Shown: positions 13,658 to 27,800 of the stretch, piece by piece
Numbering within the stretch: position 1 is the stretch's first letter
Layout: the number at the start of each line of letters is the position of its first letter
DNA from: Brevipalpus yothersi
Taxonomy: Eukaryota > Arthropoda > Arachnida > Trombidiformes > Tenuipalpidae
DNA length: 64,000 nt
NCBI GenBank assembly: GCA_003956705.1
Contig: QZCP01000112.1
Location: 165,021 to 229,020, forward strand
Direction of reading: 5' to 3'
Program-made: the position numbers and the translations under genes
The notes under the pieces: model-generated
What the model was told of the DNA's origin: nothing
What the model saw: only the letters and a program-made list of their open reading frames with translations
The model's database searches: none

Positions 13658-13663
13658 AATAAA
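13658..13663 (+). other. Likely polyadenylation signal of RN-tre
   Basis: AATAAA 68 bases after the RN-tre stop codon. The 377 bases from here to the aldolase 3' end hold no other feature. Confidence 0.5.
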
Positions 13664-14040
13664 ATCTTACCATCTCAAGAGCCATCAAGGCTCGTCCAAT
13701 CAGATCGTTACTTCTCAAAATCTACCAGCTTTCGATACCGATGAATGCTGAGGTGACATTTTTCCTGAGCGATCATATTAGAAAATGGTATCAAAGTGCA
13801 GCCATGTGTAGCTAATCTATTCAAGAGACTACGATGTATTTTCAGAGGATTCATGAGATGATAATGTTGGGCTGAATGCACCAAAGATTTAATGAATTTA
13901 GTTCACTAACTTCTAATAATCAACAAAAAATTCGAATTACAAGAAACTAAGATTTTGAAACCAGAGAATTGCACAAACGTATAAGCCAGAAACTTTCAAT
14001 CCACTTCGTTGAGATATTCATAAATTCGTAACTGTTCTTC

Positions 14041-14133
14041 TCAATATTTATGGTCTTTAACGAATTGTCCTTCAGCGGCAGCAACACCTCCCGTTCCACC
14101 ACCATATTTTCCCACAGATGCTTCGCTGTTTGC
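14041..14133 (-). CDS. Ald: Aldolase alternative terminal exon B (distal)
   Basis: Phase-0 exon of 30 codons plus stop, after an acceptor ending TTCTCTAG. It encodes [16 protein letters not shown]... ending QFVKDHKY, the more typical arthropod aldolase C-terminus. It starts with the same Ala-Asn as exon A and is also compatible with the exon-2 donor. Confidence 0.88.
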   Translation of the reverse strand, partial: ANSEASVGKYGGGTGGVAAAEGQFVKDHKY

Positions 14134-15509
14134 CTAGAGAATTGAAAAATGGTTAAAAAAGTATTGCTTTTCGATAAGGAGGAAAAACATAAGACAAGTC
14201 AATTATCGACGCAACAACCACTTATGGTTACCCGAAAATCAGTTCTTAGTATTTATGAGTAGAAACAAAGTTGGATTGGGTAGCAGATAAGCTAACTATA
14301 GAACCAGCCTTATAGCTTCCAGTGCATGCAAGACCGTTTGCCTAATTTTTTCCAAGGGTCAAGAAACATGTGAATAGTCATTTCTTTGCTTTTTAACCAC
14401 AGAAGCATCAAGAAAACTTACCTTTGCTCGCTTCAAAAATTCTTCTTGCCCGGCTTTTAGACTCTCCTTTTTACCAGACCATGCCTTGAGAGCACTAGCT
14501 TGTAGGGCTCGGCCATAACTGAAAGTCAGAGCCCACGGCTTCTTGGCTTTCAATTGATTTATTGCATTCAAATTGACGGAAGCCTCCTCTTCAGATTGTC
14601 CTCCGGACAGAAAGACAACACCAGGCATAGCTGGAGGAACGGTTCGCTGGAGCGCAGTGACCGTAGCGAGAGCGTTCTGCTCAGGTGTGTATTTCTTACT
14701 CGAGCTCTGACCTGCTGTAACCATATTAGGTTTTAGAAGTGAGCCCTCCAAGTAGACATGATGATCACTTAGAGCCTTGTAAACTGCAGCCAGAACCTTT
14801 TCCGTCACTTTTTGACATCTTTCTAGATCATGATCACCATCGGGAAGAATTTCCGGCTCGACAATGGGCACAAGACCAGCCTGCTGACAGCATGTTGCAT
14901 AACGAGCAAGAACATTAGCATTTTCCAGGATAGCCAATGGAGAGGGAAAGTCAGCACCGATTTTGAGAACGCATCGCCATTTGGCAAAACGACAGCCAGC
15001 TTGAAAATATTTCTTGCACCTCTCTGTCAGATTGTCTAAGCCTTGCGTAGTTGACTCCGATGGACTACCTTGCAGAGGAACAACTCCAGTATCCACCTTG
15101 ATTCCTGGTATAACTCCTTGTTTTTTCAACAGCTCCGGAAAGGGAACACCATCGTCAGCCTTTTGGTATACTGTTTCATCGAACATTATCACACCACTAA
15201 TATACTTGCCCAATTCTGGACTAGTGAACAGCATTTGACGATAAACTCGTCTGTTCTCTTCGTTGTTCTCTACTCCAATATTCTGGAGACGCTTTCCCAT
15301 AGTTCCTGGAATAATGTAACGTTAGTGATCGTTTAAGTTGGGCGTCCAATGTCATCAAGGGTGCATTAATTTAGTCTAAAACATCACATTATTCACTTAC
15401 CCGTTGATTCATCGGCAGCCAAAATTCCTTTACCAGGGGCAACAATAGCATCAGCAGTGGATTTGAGAAGATTCTGAAGATCTTGAGGAAGATAGTCGAA
15501 TTTAGCCAT
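14041..15509 (-). CDS. Ald: Fructose-bisphosphate aldolase, class I, with two alternative last exons
   Basis: Glycolytic enzyme cleaving fructose-1,6-bisphosphate to DHAP and glyceraldehyde-3-phosphate through a lysine Schiff base. Exon 1 is 15401..15509 ([15 protein letters not shown] through [10 protein letters not shown]), exon 2 is 14422..15305, then one of two terminal exons (14246..14341 or 14041..14133), giving 362 or 361 residues, the normal length. Visible active-site segments: [40 protein letters not shown] (Schiff-base lysine), and [19 protein letters not shown]. Both ends finish in the conserved C-terminal tyrosine (HKY) that enters the active site. All junctions are in phase. A run of CTTG-like repeats lies just upstream of the start codon. 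Near certain. Confidence 0.97.
14246..14341 (-). CDS. Ald: Aldolase alternative terminal exon A (proximal)
   Basis: Reading on the minus strand after a polypyrimidine-AG acceptor, this phase-0 exon encodes 31 residues and a stop: [13 protein letters not shown]... ending NFVSTHKY. It aligns along its length with the C-terminal peptide of other aldolases and with exon B, so it is an alternative C-terminus rather than a remnant. It keeps the terminal tyrosine. An exon-2 read-through past the 14421 donor instead gives an unrelated tail. Confidence 0.85.
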   Translation of the reverse strand, partial: ANGLACTGSYKAGSIVSLSATQSNFVSTHKY

Positions 15510-16797
15510 TGTAGAAGGTACAATTAAATTTATTTCTTAACAGTGAACAATTGAAATCGTAATGCTGTATGAGCTGAAGGTCTTGCTTGCTTGCTTACTA
15601 GCTTACTTGCTTACTTGCCTCTTCAGGATTCGGGCAAATGAAACATTTAAACAGAGCTTCAAAGGTAAAGGAAAAAAGAAAGACAAAAAGAAAGAGAAAA
15701 AGGGAGCTCTTTGAAAGCTCCATCTATTGGAGGGAGTCTTAAACTCATCGATTTCTTTGCTTTAATCGGATGAAAATCCGATTCTCAAACGAATTGAGCG
15801 AAAAATTAGTTAAATTAATTAAAACAAAATGTTGACTGGTTAATTCATCAAATTGCGAGTTAGCTCGATTTTTTGAAAAGTTAAACTGGACTGAAAAGCT
15901 TGATAAATCATGGAAGGGAGGAAATTACAACCATTTTTTCAACGATCTTTTAATCATCGAAAACTTTTGAATAAAAAACTTCATATCGCATCCATTATCA
16001 AGGCGCATTATCTATGAGACATAAAACTTGGAGTGCTTTTGAAGATAATTCACTGTTTTGGTGATGATTTGTTCTTGAAACAAGTCCAAAAGCCCATGTT
16101 TGGTTGAGTGTGCAAACATGATTATCATCTCTGTGTGGAAGATTTTACTCAAAGTACGTGTACTATTCGGCAGAATAGCATCTAAGATTATCTCTTGAAT
16201 CCCAGTAACAATCATCGATAATTTGGAAAGACCAACAAACTCAAATCAACGAGACGAGTAGCACAGATATGAGCATCTTCGAAGGCAAAAGAGAGGCGAA
16301 TTCAGTCAATAATTTTCTAATCTTTTTCAACTTGTTCATTTTCCATCCTAAGGCCCCCACTTTGTGGTCATTTTCATTTGTTCTTTTGAGAACTTTCTTA
16401 AGCATAGGAGGAATACTGATTTCTAAACTTCCAGTCCATCTAACAAGAATACAAGTTACCTTCGAGTTAATTCACCAAAAGAGTGTACGTCGACTACGTT
16501 TCTGACTCTCAACGTTTCGAAATGATATATAGCCTAATATGATCATTTCTGGGAGTGGCTTCTACTTCCTCTTGTTAGGTAATCATATTTTCATTTTCCA
16601 TTCATTAACAAAATGCCTATGCATATCAAACATGCTCTGGTCCAAAATATCATTCATATCTTCCATGATTGAAAAAAGGAGATTCTTAGGAACGAGCTTT
16701 CAAATGTTTAGATAGTGTTATATAAAAAGGTCTAGTGAAAGGAGTTTTATTATAATGTAAAATAGATAAAAAAATTTTATAAAATTCATTGAGAAAT
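15510..16797. other. Intergenic region between aldolase start and the five-Ig gene 3' end
   Basis: Contains the aldolase promoter region, including imperfect CTTG/CTTA repeats at about 15581–15618. No supported gene: open frames here lack domains and splice support. Confidence 0.5.
15581..15618. repeat. Imperfect CTTG/CTTA tandem repeat in the aldolase upstream region
   Basis: About nine CTTG/CTTA-like units starting 72 bases upstream of the aldolase start codon; probably in the leader or core promoter. Confidence 0.7.
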
Positions 16798-19700
16798 TTA
16801 GAGATCAGCTTTGGTAGGAAAACTGAGTTTGGCATATTCAGAGGAGTTTGTGATATTATTTCGCATAAGTGGACGTGCTTGCATAGCTGGCTTTGGTTTG
16901 GTTGGAGGAGGTGGGTTGAGAATCGATTCATTGCTCATAAAGTCCAGGTTTGCATAGACCAGTTCATGTTTTTCCGATGGAACCTTGGTGAAAGAAAAAT
17001 GAACAAATAAAGATATTGATTTGCTTTGGCATGTAGTATTGGACAGATGATCGATTGTGACAAAAAATAGCTTCATTCTTGATCTTTATACAAGTTTCGA
17101 TCGAATGTAGCGATCGTTTTCTGATAATTGAACTCACACCAGCTCAAACCTTATGATCAGGTCTCTAAGCTTGGTCACAATTGGAAAAAGTTGCAAAATA
17201 ACTTTCAAGTATATAGCTATAGTTATTTTATATAGTTATCTCCACTTATTTATCTTGGAGACTCAGATGAAAACTCTCGCTCATGACTTGAAATTCGCGA
17301 GAGGATAGAAATACCATAGTTCTAAGAACGATGATTTTAGTGAGGAGAATATGCTACCAAATTGTTAGAACTGCTTGAGATCATCACTGTGCTACAATCA
17401 CCAAACGCAGGAAGGTGGAAAGAAGTTTATTGTTCAAATTTTTTATCTGTCTAAATGAATTTGAAATCTTCCATAGGAAATCTTTTATTCTCATTAACCT
17501 GAGACCGATTCAAAATATTATGATTTCTTTCGATATAGATGAATATACAGTTAAAAATAGGAATAAAGTATGGAGGTTGTGAGGACTTAGGAATAAAATC
17601 AGAAGAATTGAGATAAGGCCGAAAATTGAGAGAGTAGGAACAGATCAGAGGCCGGAATGGGTGTCACATGACACCAGAGATCACTGGTAAACCCTTGTTA
17701 AGGACCATTTTTACAAAGATTAAGAATACGTCTAAACAGCCATTTTTGATGTGGCAAAGATATTGTTTCACAAACACTAAAGAGATGTTCCAGTGAGAGT
17801 GAATCAATTTTTTCAGCTAAAAATTGCTTCAATTTGAGCGAACGAAACATTTAGCATCAATCAGGGCGCGAATTTGTAAGAAATCCGACATGCTCTTGAC
17901 CAACTGAGCTTACTTTTTCATGTGGCTTAGTCTTCATCGACTCATTTGTAATGGACTGAGAAAGCACTAGAGAGAAGAAAAATTTCGATTTCATTAATCG
18001 GTTCAATAATGATAGAAAGTTTGAAAAATCAGAATACAAACCTTGAGCATCTTCTTTGGCTTCTTCATCAACTACACTGTTCTTCTTAGACCTCCGGCAT
18101 TTGAGAACGGTTATAATTAAGAAAGTTAGTAAGATAGCAGCAAAAATTACAACTAAAGCGGTAGCCAGAACCAATCCAACAGAAAAGGGTGAGACAACCT
18201 TCAGAAGAGATTGAGAAAACAAGTTTGAGAATGAATATGCGAAATGAAAAATACCAAGAAATTATGCATACATTATGTACCAGGAAAGAAGGAAGAAAGA
18301 GCTTTTGTCACTCTTCATTTTAAGAAAAAACGAACTTACCCTGAGTCTTAAAATTCTAGAGCTGGTACCATACTCGTTCTGGGCTACCAGAGTGTATTCT
18401 CGCTCATCACTTGGATCGGTATCGCGGATCTCGAGTTCTGCTTTATAACATTTATAGTACGGAGCTCGCTCATGCTTTGCTTGGATCATTGTGAAAGGCA
18501 ATATTCTATGACGGAGTGCACTACGATTACCACTTTTTGGAGTATCCGGACTATATTCGACGTTCCTGAAAGCCATAAAGTTTTAGGTTTCAGCTAGGTT
18601 TTGATTCACAAATATCTCTGATGATAGATAAACTCACTTCACTTCTAGTTGAATAGAACCATAATGCCAAAAAACTTTGATGGGCGGTGGATCACTACAG
18701 AACTCCATTACCAGTTGGCTTGTTTGGCCTCTCGGTCCTTCAACTACCAATGGCTCCTGTATCAACGATTAGAGATACAATTGGGTGAGAAAAAAAATAG
18801 GGTCGGTAGCTGAATGCAAAAACAATAATTAACGTGGCAAGATTGATCAAATAGAGAAAAAGACAAGGTTCGTGTATCAACTCCATTTGTCATTTGATTC
18901 GATTCTTCGGGAATAGATTGATTCTCGGAACTTGATGTTAGTGTTGAAAGTGAGCGAAAGAAAAACTTAAAAGTTCCTAATCCTATTGTTTGATCGACTG
19001 TCTTCATTCTTTATTCTTGATTGCACCTGTCAACATGCGAAAGGTCTGTCAAAATGGTTCTTCGTTCTTTTAAGATGAGTTGAGATCGCAGCAGCAGAAT
19101 GAAGGGAGAAACCTGAATGGATTAAGCTTGACAATCAATTTATTCGCGAAAACTCAATAATCTTGATGAAGAATGGGATGATGAAGAATTCCTCCTGAAA
19201 TCTAGTTCATGGAAAGAATTTTCATCAACCCTTCCCCATAAGAGCGAGGATATGTGTCGTCAGCATACCACGAAATAAATATCAGAGAAATAAGCTGTCC
19301 ACAAAGTGAAGCGAGAGATACTGAGTGATATTGAGTAGAAAAGGTCCTGATAAGAGGAAGAAAAGACACGAAGCTGAACTTATTGTAAGTAGACAATAAA
19401 TTTGAGGCGATCGAAGCTGCTGATACTATATGCTGTTGATCAAGTCGAATAATTTTATATTAGTGGAGCAGCAAGTAGATTGAGTTGATCGTAATGTACG
19501 TACATATCAAGGATAGTTGAGAGTAAGCCAACAATAATTATGGATTTGATTAAACAAACTTTTTAGCTCAGCTATACTGCTCTTGTGAGCATTCATTAAA
19601 TTTTGAGTAGAATGAAATGCTCGAACTACTCACCGGATGAGAAAAAGCTGGCAAACCATGAACATCTACCAGCATACGAGGAGATGAAACAACGTGTGTC

Positions 19701-21815
19701 TGTCCACCAATCATGTTGATGGCTTTACAGTAGTATTCACCTGAAATGAATCAAATACTGTTATTAGCACCAGAAAATGGGACAGCGATACTTATTTGCG
19801 ATAGATAGAAGGTATAAAGTAGAGAGTAGTAAAAATACCTTCATGGTTATAGGTGGCATTGAGTATTGAGAGAACGTGATTGTCTCCCATGGGCATTTCG
19901 ATTTGATGGTGTATTCCAGTTCGAGGATCAATTTGATACCATTGGATATCTGGTTTAGGATTACCATCGAAGAAACAGTATAATTTTGTCGAATGGCCAA
20001 TTCTCACCGACTGTTCGTTTGAATAATTAACGGATTGAGGCATATCTGTGGATTCATTCAGATAAATTAGTATCGACGAGAATTGTAAAATTTTCTGGAA
20101 GGCATCTCACAATGGACATCAATCCTCACTGGGACTGGCTTAGCGGATCCTTTGGTGTTGGAAGCATGACATTCGAACACAGCACCATTCATGTCTCTTT
20201 TGACCTCTGGGATGTATAGTACGTTAGCTTCACTGGAACTGATCGCATCACCTAATGAAATTATTGTATTAGTTTAGCTTTGCATTGCTTTCTTAAATTT
20301 TTATGACGTGCATATCTCATTCGTAGTAAAATGGTACTTTAGAAGAGAGAATTATTTGATTGAATGATTTATTGCACGTTGCACGTGAGTCTAATGAGCG
20401 TAAAATTCACTGAGCCAGTCTAATCATGAACCATATTACATGGAATTATTCTCAAAGGTTGTGGGATAACATTCAACTCAGTTTCCTGGGAATTATGATC
20501 TTTTATGCAAGGTAAACAAGTCATAACACTTTTGGGCAGGCAAAAAGTTGCGACAAGTCAGCTTAGATAACCAAACTTACCATCTCTCTTTTGCCAAAAT
20601 ACATTAGGGGCTGGATTTGCATCTACTTTGCATTCAACTCGAACAGGAGATCCTTCTTGCACTGAGTATACTGTTCTTGGAACATTGACTATGGGTAAAT
20701 CTAATAGAAGCGGTAAAATTAAAAGTAATTCGGAGGGAAAAATCATCCTGATATACCAAAAAGTGTACACTTACAGAGAACACGAAGAGTGACCGAATCA
20801 GAGAATGATCCAGTTGGATGATGAGCTCGACAAACCAAAGTTTGGTTATTATGTTCTTGTGAGAATTTAGCTCTCAATTCGGACACAGTATGGATATCCT
20901 TTCTACCAGAAGATCCAGCCGGCAGTATGCGGGATATGGCCTGAATATAAAAAAGCGTGGTAATAGGGAAAAGTCAATCAAATCGCTCCAAAAATAAACC
21001 GTGCAATGAGGTAAGAAAGTATAAGCAGCCATTAAAAGGCTTTTTCTGCACAACCGATACATTCTGATCAAATTGATTGAATTGCATTGCTGTTGAGCTT
21101 GACTGGGCCAGACCAATCTATAATTTTGAGACTGGTATGAGATCTTTCTAACGAGATTATTGCATGACAATAATTCTTGAAAAAAAGTTCATCTGGCATG
21201 AGCTTCCCGAAAATGCTTTTCAGTTACTGTCGATAGTTTTATAATCAAATTCATGATTTGCGCTGATTTCCTTGAGTTTCTAGACATTTCGAGAGATTGA
21301 CACACACAGAAATTAGTGTTCAAGAGAATAGAGTTGCTCACCTGGTCAGTGATGTTTCGATCATTCAGGAACCATTCTATTTTTGGAGGAGGATTACCCT
21401 TGAATACATTACAGGTGATTGTATCACTAGAGTTAGCCGTTATGGCCATTAGAGAAGCGTATTTGGAAGGTCTCTCAATCTGAGGTTTTTCAGGCGAAAC
21501 CAGGACGGTGAGGGTAACAGCTTTGGAAACGAGAGGTTCTCCGTCCAGCGGAGGGGTGACCTGGCATTGCCAAACGCCGTCGTGTTTTTCAAGCGAAACC
21601 TCTTTCAATGTAAAACTGCAGTCACCTGGAGAGAACAGAATGAGAGACGTTATCCTCTGATCCTAATCTATTCAACATCATGATGAACAATTGAGGAGCC
21701 AAGTGCCAAATAATCATCCAACAAGCGAATCATCACTGAAAAATGGAATCAGATTCCTCCGATGGACGCTGAGTCCTTCTTCCGAGAGCGGCAGAATCTT
21801 TTGAGGAATTTGCAT

Positions 21816-21899
<84 letters not shown>

Positions 21900-24800
21900 G
21901 AGCGAGAGCGAAATTTTTCTTTCATCATTTTTACTGATAGAAGCATCGAAAGAGGAAAATTCGAATGGAAAGTTAATTGGAGATAAGTGGTAGTTTATAT
22001 GAGAAACATCAATCAGGATAGGTGATATCATCAATGACAATATACCAGATGTAACAATAGTATAATGATTCAGAAAAGGAGTTACTGATTGAAAGGACTG
22101 AGAATATTCTCATTCCACCACCAGTCTTTAAATATACGTGTATAAATACTGGCTTCGAGACGATATGGTAAAAGATGCACTATCTTCATTGTATAAAATT
22201 ATGATCTTGGAAGATTGTTTCGACGAGTATAAAATAGAGAAACCATGTGAGACTGACATGTAACTCAGCATTTGCAATGCCGATTTTCAGCTATTTTTCA
22301 TAGACTATTCAATCTTTTTACTTTCTTCGGTGGAGAGCAAATGATTTGAATCAGTCTAAAATAATCCACTAGCTGAACAACTTCTAAATAGATTTTCAAC
22401 TCATCAAACTAGCTTCACTTTGTAGCTAAATATTCAAAAATAGAACATTTCTCCAGCTCCCTAGTTAACTGGTGAGAGAAGAAGGTATCGGACATCTCTA
22501 TCATCAATGAAAAAGAGAAAAGTTGATCCAATCTGATGATTCAAGAATCTAGCAGAAAGAACTCAATTGGATATGCGATGCGTGGGCTCTAATTGACTGG
22601 GTATTTCAGTCTTGAAAAAGGTGTTTTCGTGAGATGAGCGGAAGACGTTAGAAAATTAACGACAGAGAGATGATAAAAGCATGACAAGCGGAATACAGCC
22701 TGTCAGGGCTGGGAAAGAAGAATGAATATAGGCGATAGTGACTGGAAATTCGTTTCAGAGAGGTTCTAGTGAAGAAAATGAAGTAAATTTTACAGTTTTT
22801 CTGCTCAACAAGAAGTATTGGTTGGTGGAGCAATATTGAGTGTACACAACTTGGATAATGGAGCCGAAATATGCAAGCTGTGCAGCTCTTGCTGGTGATT
22901 GAGAGGTTCTCAAAAGTGTCTCTTTTGGCTAACAAGTAAGACAGTTGAGCGAACAAAATTCTACGAAATGCTTGAAGAGGCAAGGTCATGAGAAATGTTA
23001 TGTGTTGAGAAGCATTTGTTTATGCGTGCAGTAACTGGTACTAGGGAATTGAGCATGCAAACGTTGAAAAGTGTACAAACCATTACGGGGACTGTTGGTC
23101 CATATCGCCCGACCATTGAAGTTCCACACACAAGTGCCTTGTAGATTGCGAACAATGCATGGCAGGGTTAAAGGTTGACCTGATAGAGAGAGAGAGAAAG
23201 AAGGGAAAAGAGGATCGAAATTTTTCAGATATGAATGGTAAAACAATGGCGGTATTTTGAAAAAATAATTTCAGGTCGGACTGCGTTTTTTGCTACCATG
23301 ACAGTCAGCGAGCAGGATAAATGAACTTTTATGCTAAGTGAGCTCCGGAAATGGATAGAGAATCAAATGAAAGCTGTACAATACTAGTGATAGGGAAGAA
23401 TCTGTTTTCTTTTCTTTTCAGTCATTTATGGATATACATGTATTTGTTACCAGTAGCGCGTTCCGCAGATATTATTTACTAATGTATAATAATGAATAGC
23501 CTTTCATCACATCCAAATAGAAGCGTTTCCTCTCAAACCAGGAATTGGATTTCAAATTTTGAAAATTCACTCACTCAAACATTGAATTCAGCGAGTTCAA
23601 TCAGATTGATAACCTTTCAGAAATACTTCATTTAGTGTATGATTTCTGATGCCCTCATAAATGCCCCTATCAATGGTCAATTTCGATTCAGTGACAAGAA
23701 CTGCGTATCGTACCGGCTCGTTAGTCTTCAATCAGCATGCCAAGAAAAATCCTTTGGACTGAGAAGAGTCTTGACCAGTTGCCTAAGTGGTAGGAGAGGG
23801 CAAAACGAAGAGCATGAGGTCAAGATGAAGGTGAATAGCTTTCAGAACCCAACTCGATGATCGAGATTCTCTTCATTCATGAATTTTGGAGGGATCGAGG
23901 GGCTAGCTGATTAGTTTGCAACTGTTCGGCCGGAACATGAGTCCTAACGAGCTGTGATTGTTTCAAGTGGCTTTTTCTGGCTGTTGCCGATGGTTCTGAA
24001 TCTGGCTTCATCTACAAAGGCTCTTTCAAGTTGATCACTCATCTATGATATTGGATCGCTTAGAAGAAATCAAAGTATAAACGAGTCTGATGGCTGACCT
24101 CTTAGGTTACTTTATCTGTCTGTTTCAATGCACACCTCATTTGACTCGATCGTCATTCGACTGCTAAAAGTTATATCAATTGAGAGCTTACTCTCAAAAA
24201 TCACTGCTTGTCCATCAAATGAGCATCTGACTCTCGACGATGTACTCAAATGTTGCTCATTATTTGATAAGCGTGATGAAATAATCATGAATATTATCAG
24301 AGACAACAAAATCAGCACTCTGCTCACTTTTTCAGCCTAACAAACAAGATGACCAAAAATAATTGAATTGATCTCACATGAGAGCATAAAAGTAATTGTT
24401 GACTGGTATTTGCGAAGAATTTTCAATCATTCGACTGAGTTGCTCCCTCAAATCAGATGGACAGCCATCGGATGAAATTTAAGGACTTTAATCGAAGAAA
24501 ATTAGCAGAAAAAGATGAGAGTGAATGGTGAGTGGCTTTCAGAGGCTCGCGAAAAATGAGGAAATTAAATGTACCTGTGCCTGTCGCATCTACCCGTGTC
24601 ATGCTCATCACCTTTCGTCAGCAGAATTGATGCGGTGAGAGATGAGAGCTGAGATTCAGAGGACGAGGCTGACAAGCTGAAAATAAATAAAGCGAGATGA
24701 GGCAATCGGAATTCACACTCAGCCATCGTGGCCATCACTTGGGATCGCAGCTGTCTTGAGGATCATGGTGATGTGAGGAACACCGAGATACATCAAATGG

Positions 24801-27800
24801 GATTATTGAGCTTGATCGAGAAGCGTGTCTTTCCGATTGCTTTTGGTGTCGACTGTTATCGCCATTATTCTTCTCGACGGACATCATTAGAATGCTGTAG
24901 TGTGTATCACTATCAGACACCCTTTCATATCATGAGAATAAGAGCAAAAGCACTCGACTGAGTTGATCGGCTCTGATGAGATTGAGAAAAGCCATTCTGA
25001 CACTTGAGATGCTGCGAAAGGGCGATCTTATTTCGGCCTCAGCGAGTTTACTCAATGACACTTTTGCTTGGCTTGAGAGGCTCCTTGCGACTCTTCACAC
25101 CGACCAGGTAAGCTCACATCAGCTCGCTTGCTCTGATAGACAATGCAAATCGAAATCAGGCGAAAGAGTTGAATCGACACAGCTCGAGGCCTGCTACAGT
25201 AAACAATTCAAATGAACTCAATTCATTCGAGAAGTGCTGAGGCCTAGAATGAGTGTATCTCGAGAGTCTTGATGAAGATGAAAGTATTTTTGGGGATAAG
25301 CTACGTCATGGCAGAGATGTATACACTCATTGCAAGCAAAAGGCTCGATGAACCTACGAGAACTTACAAGAGACATGTGCTATTTTGGCATCGAACTGAC
25401 ATCTTCTGAAACTTCGAATAAATCTGTATCCAGTGGAGAAGGCTGCTGGCTTACTCTGCAACGGGGCGCGATGATTAAATGAGAATCATTATTTTCCTCG
25501 CAAGAGGCAAAAGTAAGAGGAGATGAAGAGTCCCAACATTAAACCAGCTTGCGGTTGCTCAAGCCATTTAGAGCGCTAAAAGATAGAGAATGGAAGAGAG
25601 AGAGAGAGAGAGAGAAAAAGAATGGAATGGAAACTCTAGTTATTGTCGAAAAACTGGTTAAATGCTCTGATCATTGAACTTTGGTTGTGAGGCGTAGCGA
25701 TTCGTTTGACAAGTTACAATCATCGAGCATAGAGTAAGAGATGAGAGAGAGCCAAGTTCCACAAATGATCTGATTCTAAGTGCCTTGTGAGGCCCTTGAC
25801 CTATCCTCCTACCTGTAATTGCTCTCAACAATAGACCTAGGCCAAGAGCTCGTAACATCGCGTGGAAAGAGATTCGTAATAATGATCATGAGTCTATGGG
25901 TGTAGCCGCATTCTCCAAAAATTTCTTCATTCACGAGCTTGCTATCGGTGTGAGATGGCAAACAGCTCGTCTTCGAACAACAAATTTAAATATATGCATT
26001 ATAAGAGTCAGAGATGGAGGTAGAACGCATATAGTTCTGATTTGTTGGTGTATCTTTTCATTAGTCACAGAGATTTGATGGCGCAAGTTATGCTTGAACT
26101 AAGACCGTGAAAGAGAAGGAAAATTTGAGCTCCTGTCAGTGAAGAGGAAAAAGATTCTCAAGACATCAAGAGGAAGATGGACCAAAAGAGAAAATAGAAC
26201 CAGAATCGTGATCATTTTTTTCACCGCCTTGTTGAATGAAGAAGAATTTATTCACTCACAAAATGATAGCGTGAAAGTCTCTTTGCATGATAAGGAATAA
26301 CGGCAATAGATCAGATGAACTAATATCATGTAAAAAACTTTCCTACCATCCTATATACTGTGTGAACATAAAAATCATTTGAAGGTGGAAATCATAACGA
26401 TACAAGCAACATGAGATTGATTACTAAGTCATCTACTCGTATGCTGATTCAAAGTCATTGTTTTTACGCTACTTTCACGGCACTTGATCGGTGGACAAGC
26501 AAATAAGCAAATAAGTGATCCTATTTTCAACAAACGTCGAGGTTGGCGCATGTTGACAGGTGTAGGTGCCAAAAGAATTAATCGCTGCCTGAGGGGAAAA
26601 ATTTTATGATATAATCATGCTGTAATTCAAGAACGGGCATAGTTGATAATGATTCCTCGAATTAACGCCGATAAACTATTCGGCCTGGAAGCATTATCAT
26701 GTTAAGTGATTTATCAAGGCGCAGCATGGGGGGAAGGCTTTACTTGATTTGAAATACAAATTTTGAATTGTCAGCTCATATCAATCGGCGTTCTTGTCGT
26801 TCAGCTTTTTGTTTAAGATCACAAGTATGCATAGAGTGTAGAGTTAATGGCGAATTAACTACTCACAAGCCAGGAGAACGCAACCAGTGTCTGAACTGGA
26901 TCATTAGCATCGCTCTGAATGTGCAAAGAGGTGTTGAAAATGCTTAGTGGTCGAGCTGATTGGATCACTCATGATTCTTCCATGAGATGCCTTCATCTGA
27001 TTCATCAAGTTGAAAGATGAAGTTTCACAATGTATAGGTTCTACCCTGATTGCAATGGGAGAGGAGGGGGTGGAGGGACAGCAATGTGGTAGAAGATGAT
27101 CAAAGAATGTGTTTTTATCTAGATTTTCGAGTAAACAACTATGGAAACATGGCAAGTTAGCACAAAAGCAAGAGAGCACGAACTCATTCAGTCATGAAAC
27201 GGATGAATCACCAATATTGAGTTTGGAAGAGCATGAGTGAATCGAGATGAAAGACTGTTAAAATAAATTCTAGTGATGCCTGGATGACTCATCGCTTTTG
27301 GTAATTTGATATTTTTTAGATAAGAAGAGTGGATATTTTTCTGTGTAATCACTATGAAAAGCTATCTAAACTTTCCATAGATTGCTGCTGCAGCGAGATG
27401 AAGCGAAATTTTTCGCGCATCATGAAGCCAACAGGTAAAAATATTTCCTGCTTCACTCTCTTTCTCTTCATCTATCCAACTATCTAACTATCTAACTACG
27501 GATTGCTACTTGAAATCATATTTTTTGAGCCATCACAAGAATGCTCTAAATTGTGTCTCGTCTATGCATGATGGGTTCCTCCAGCGACGCCATTTCATAG
27601 CGATAAAGTTTTGGTATCTCGGGAAGTTGTCAAGAAGAATGAAATGATTTGAACGGAAAAAAGAAGCAAACTCTACCAAGTGTACGATTAACACAATCTG
27701 AGAACCATAACAAAGCTAGGTGAAACAAAAAACCGTTTGCGAAGTATTGATTGAAAATCAAACATAATGGAGAGTGGTGCTGATTCTTTTTGAAAGGCAA

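Noticed and set aside
17857..18222. Read-through of the transmembrane exon into the following intron
   Set aside because: The frame after 18042 lies in intron sequence. The spliced model with exons 17914..17966 and 16798..16983 keeps phase and gives a sensible tail.
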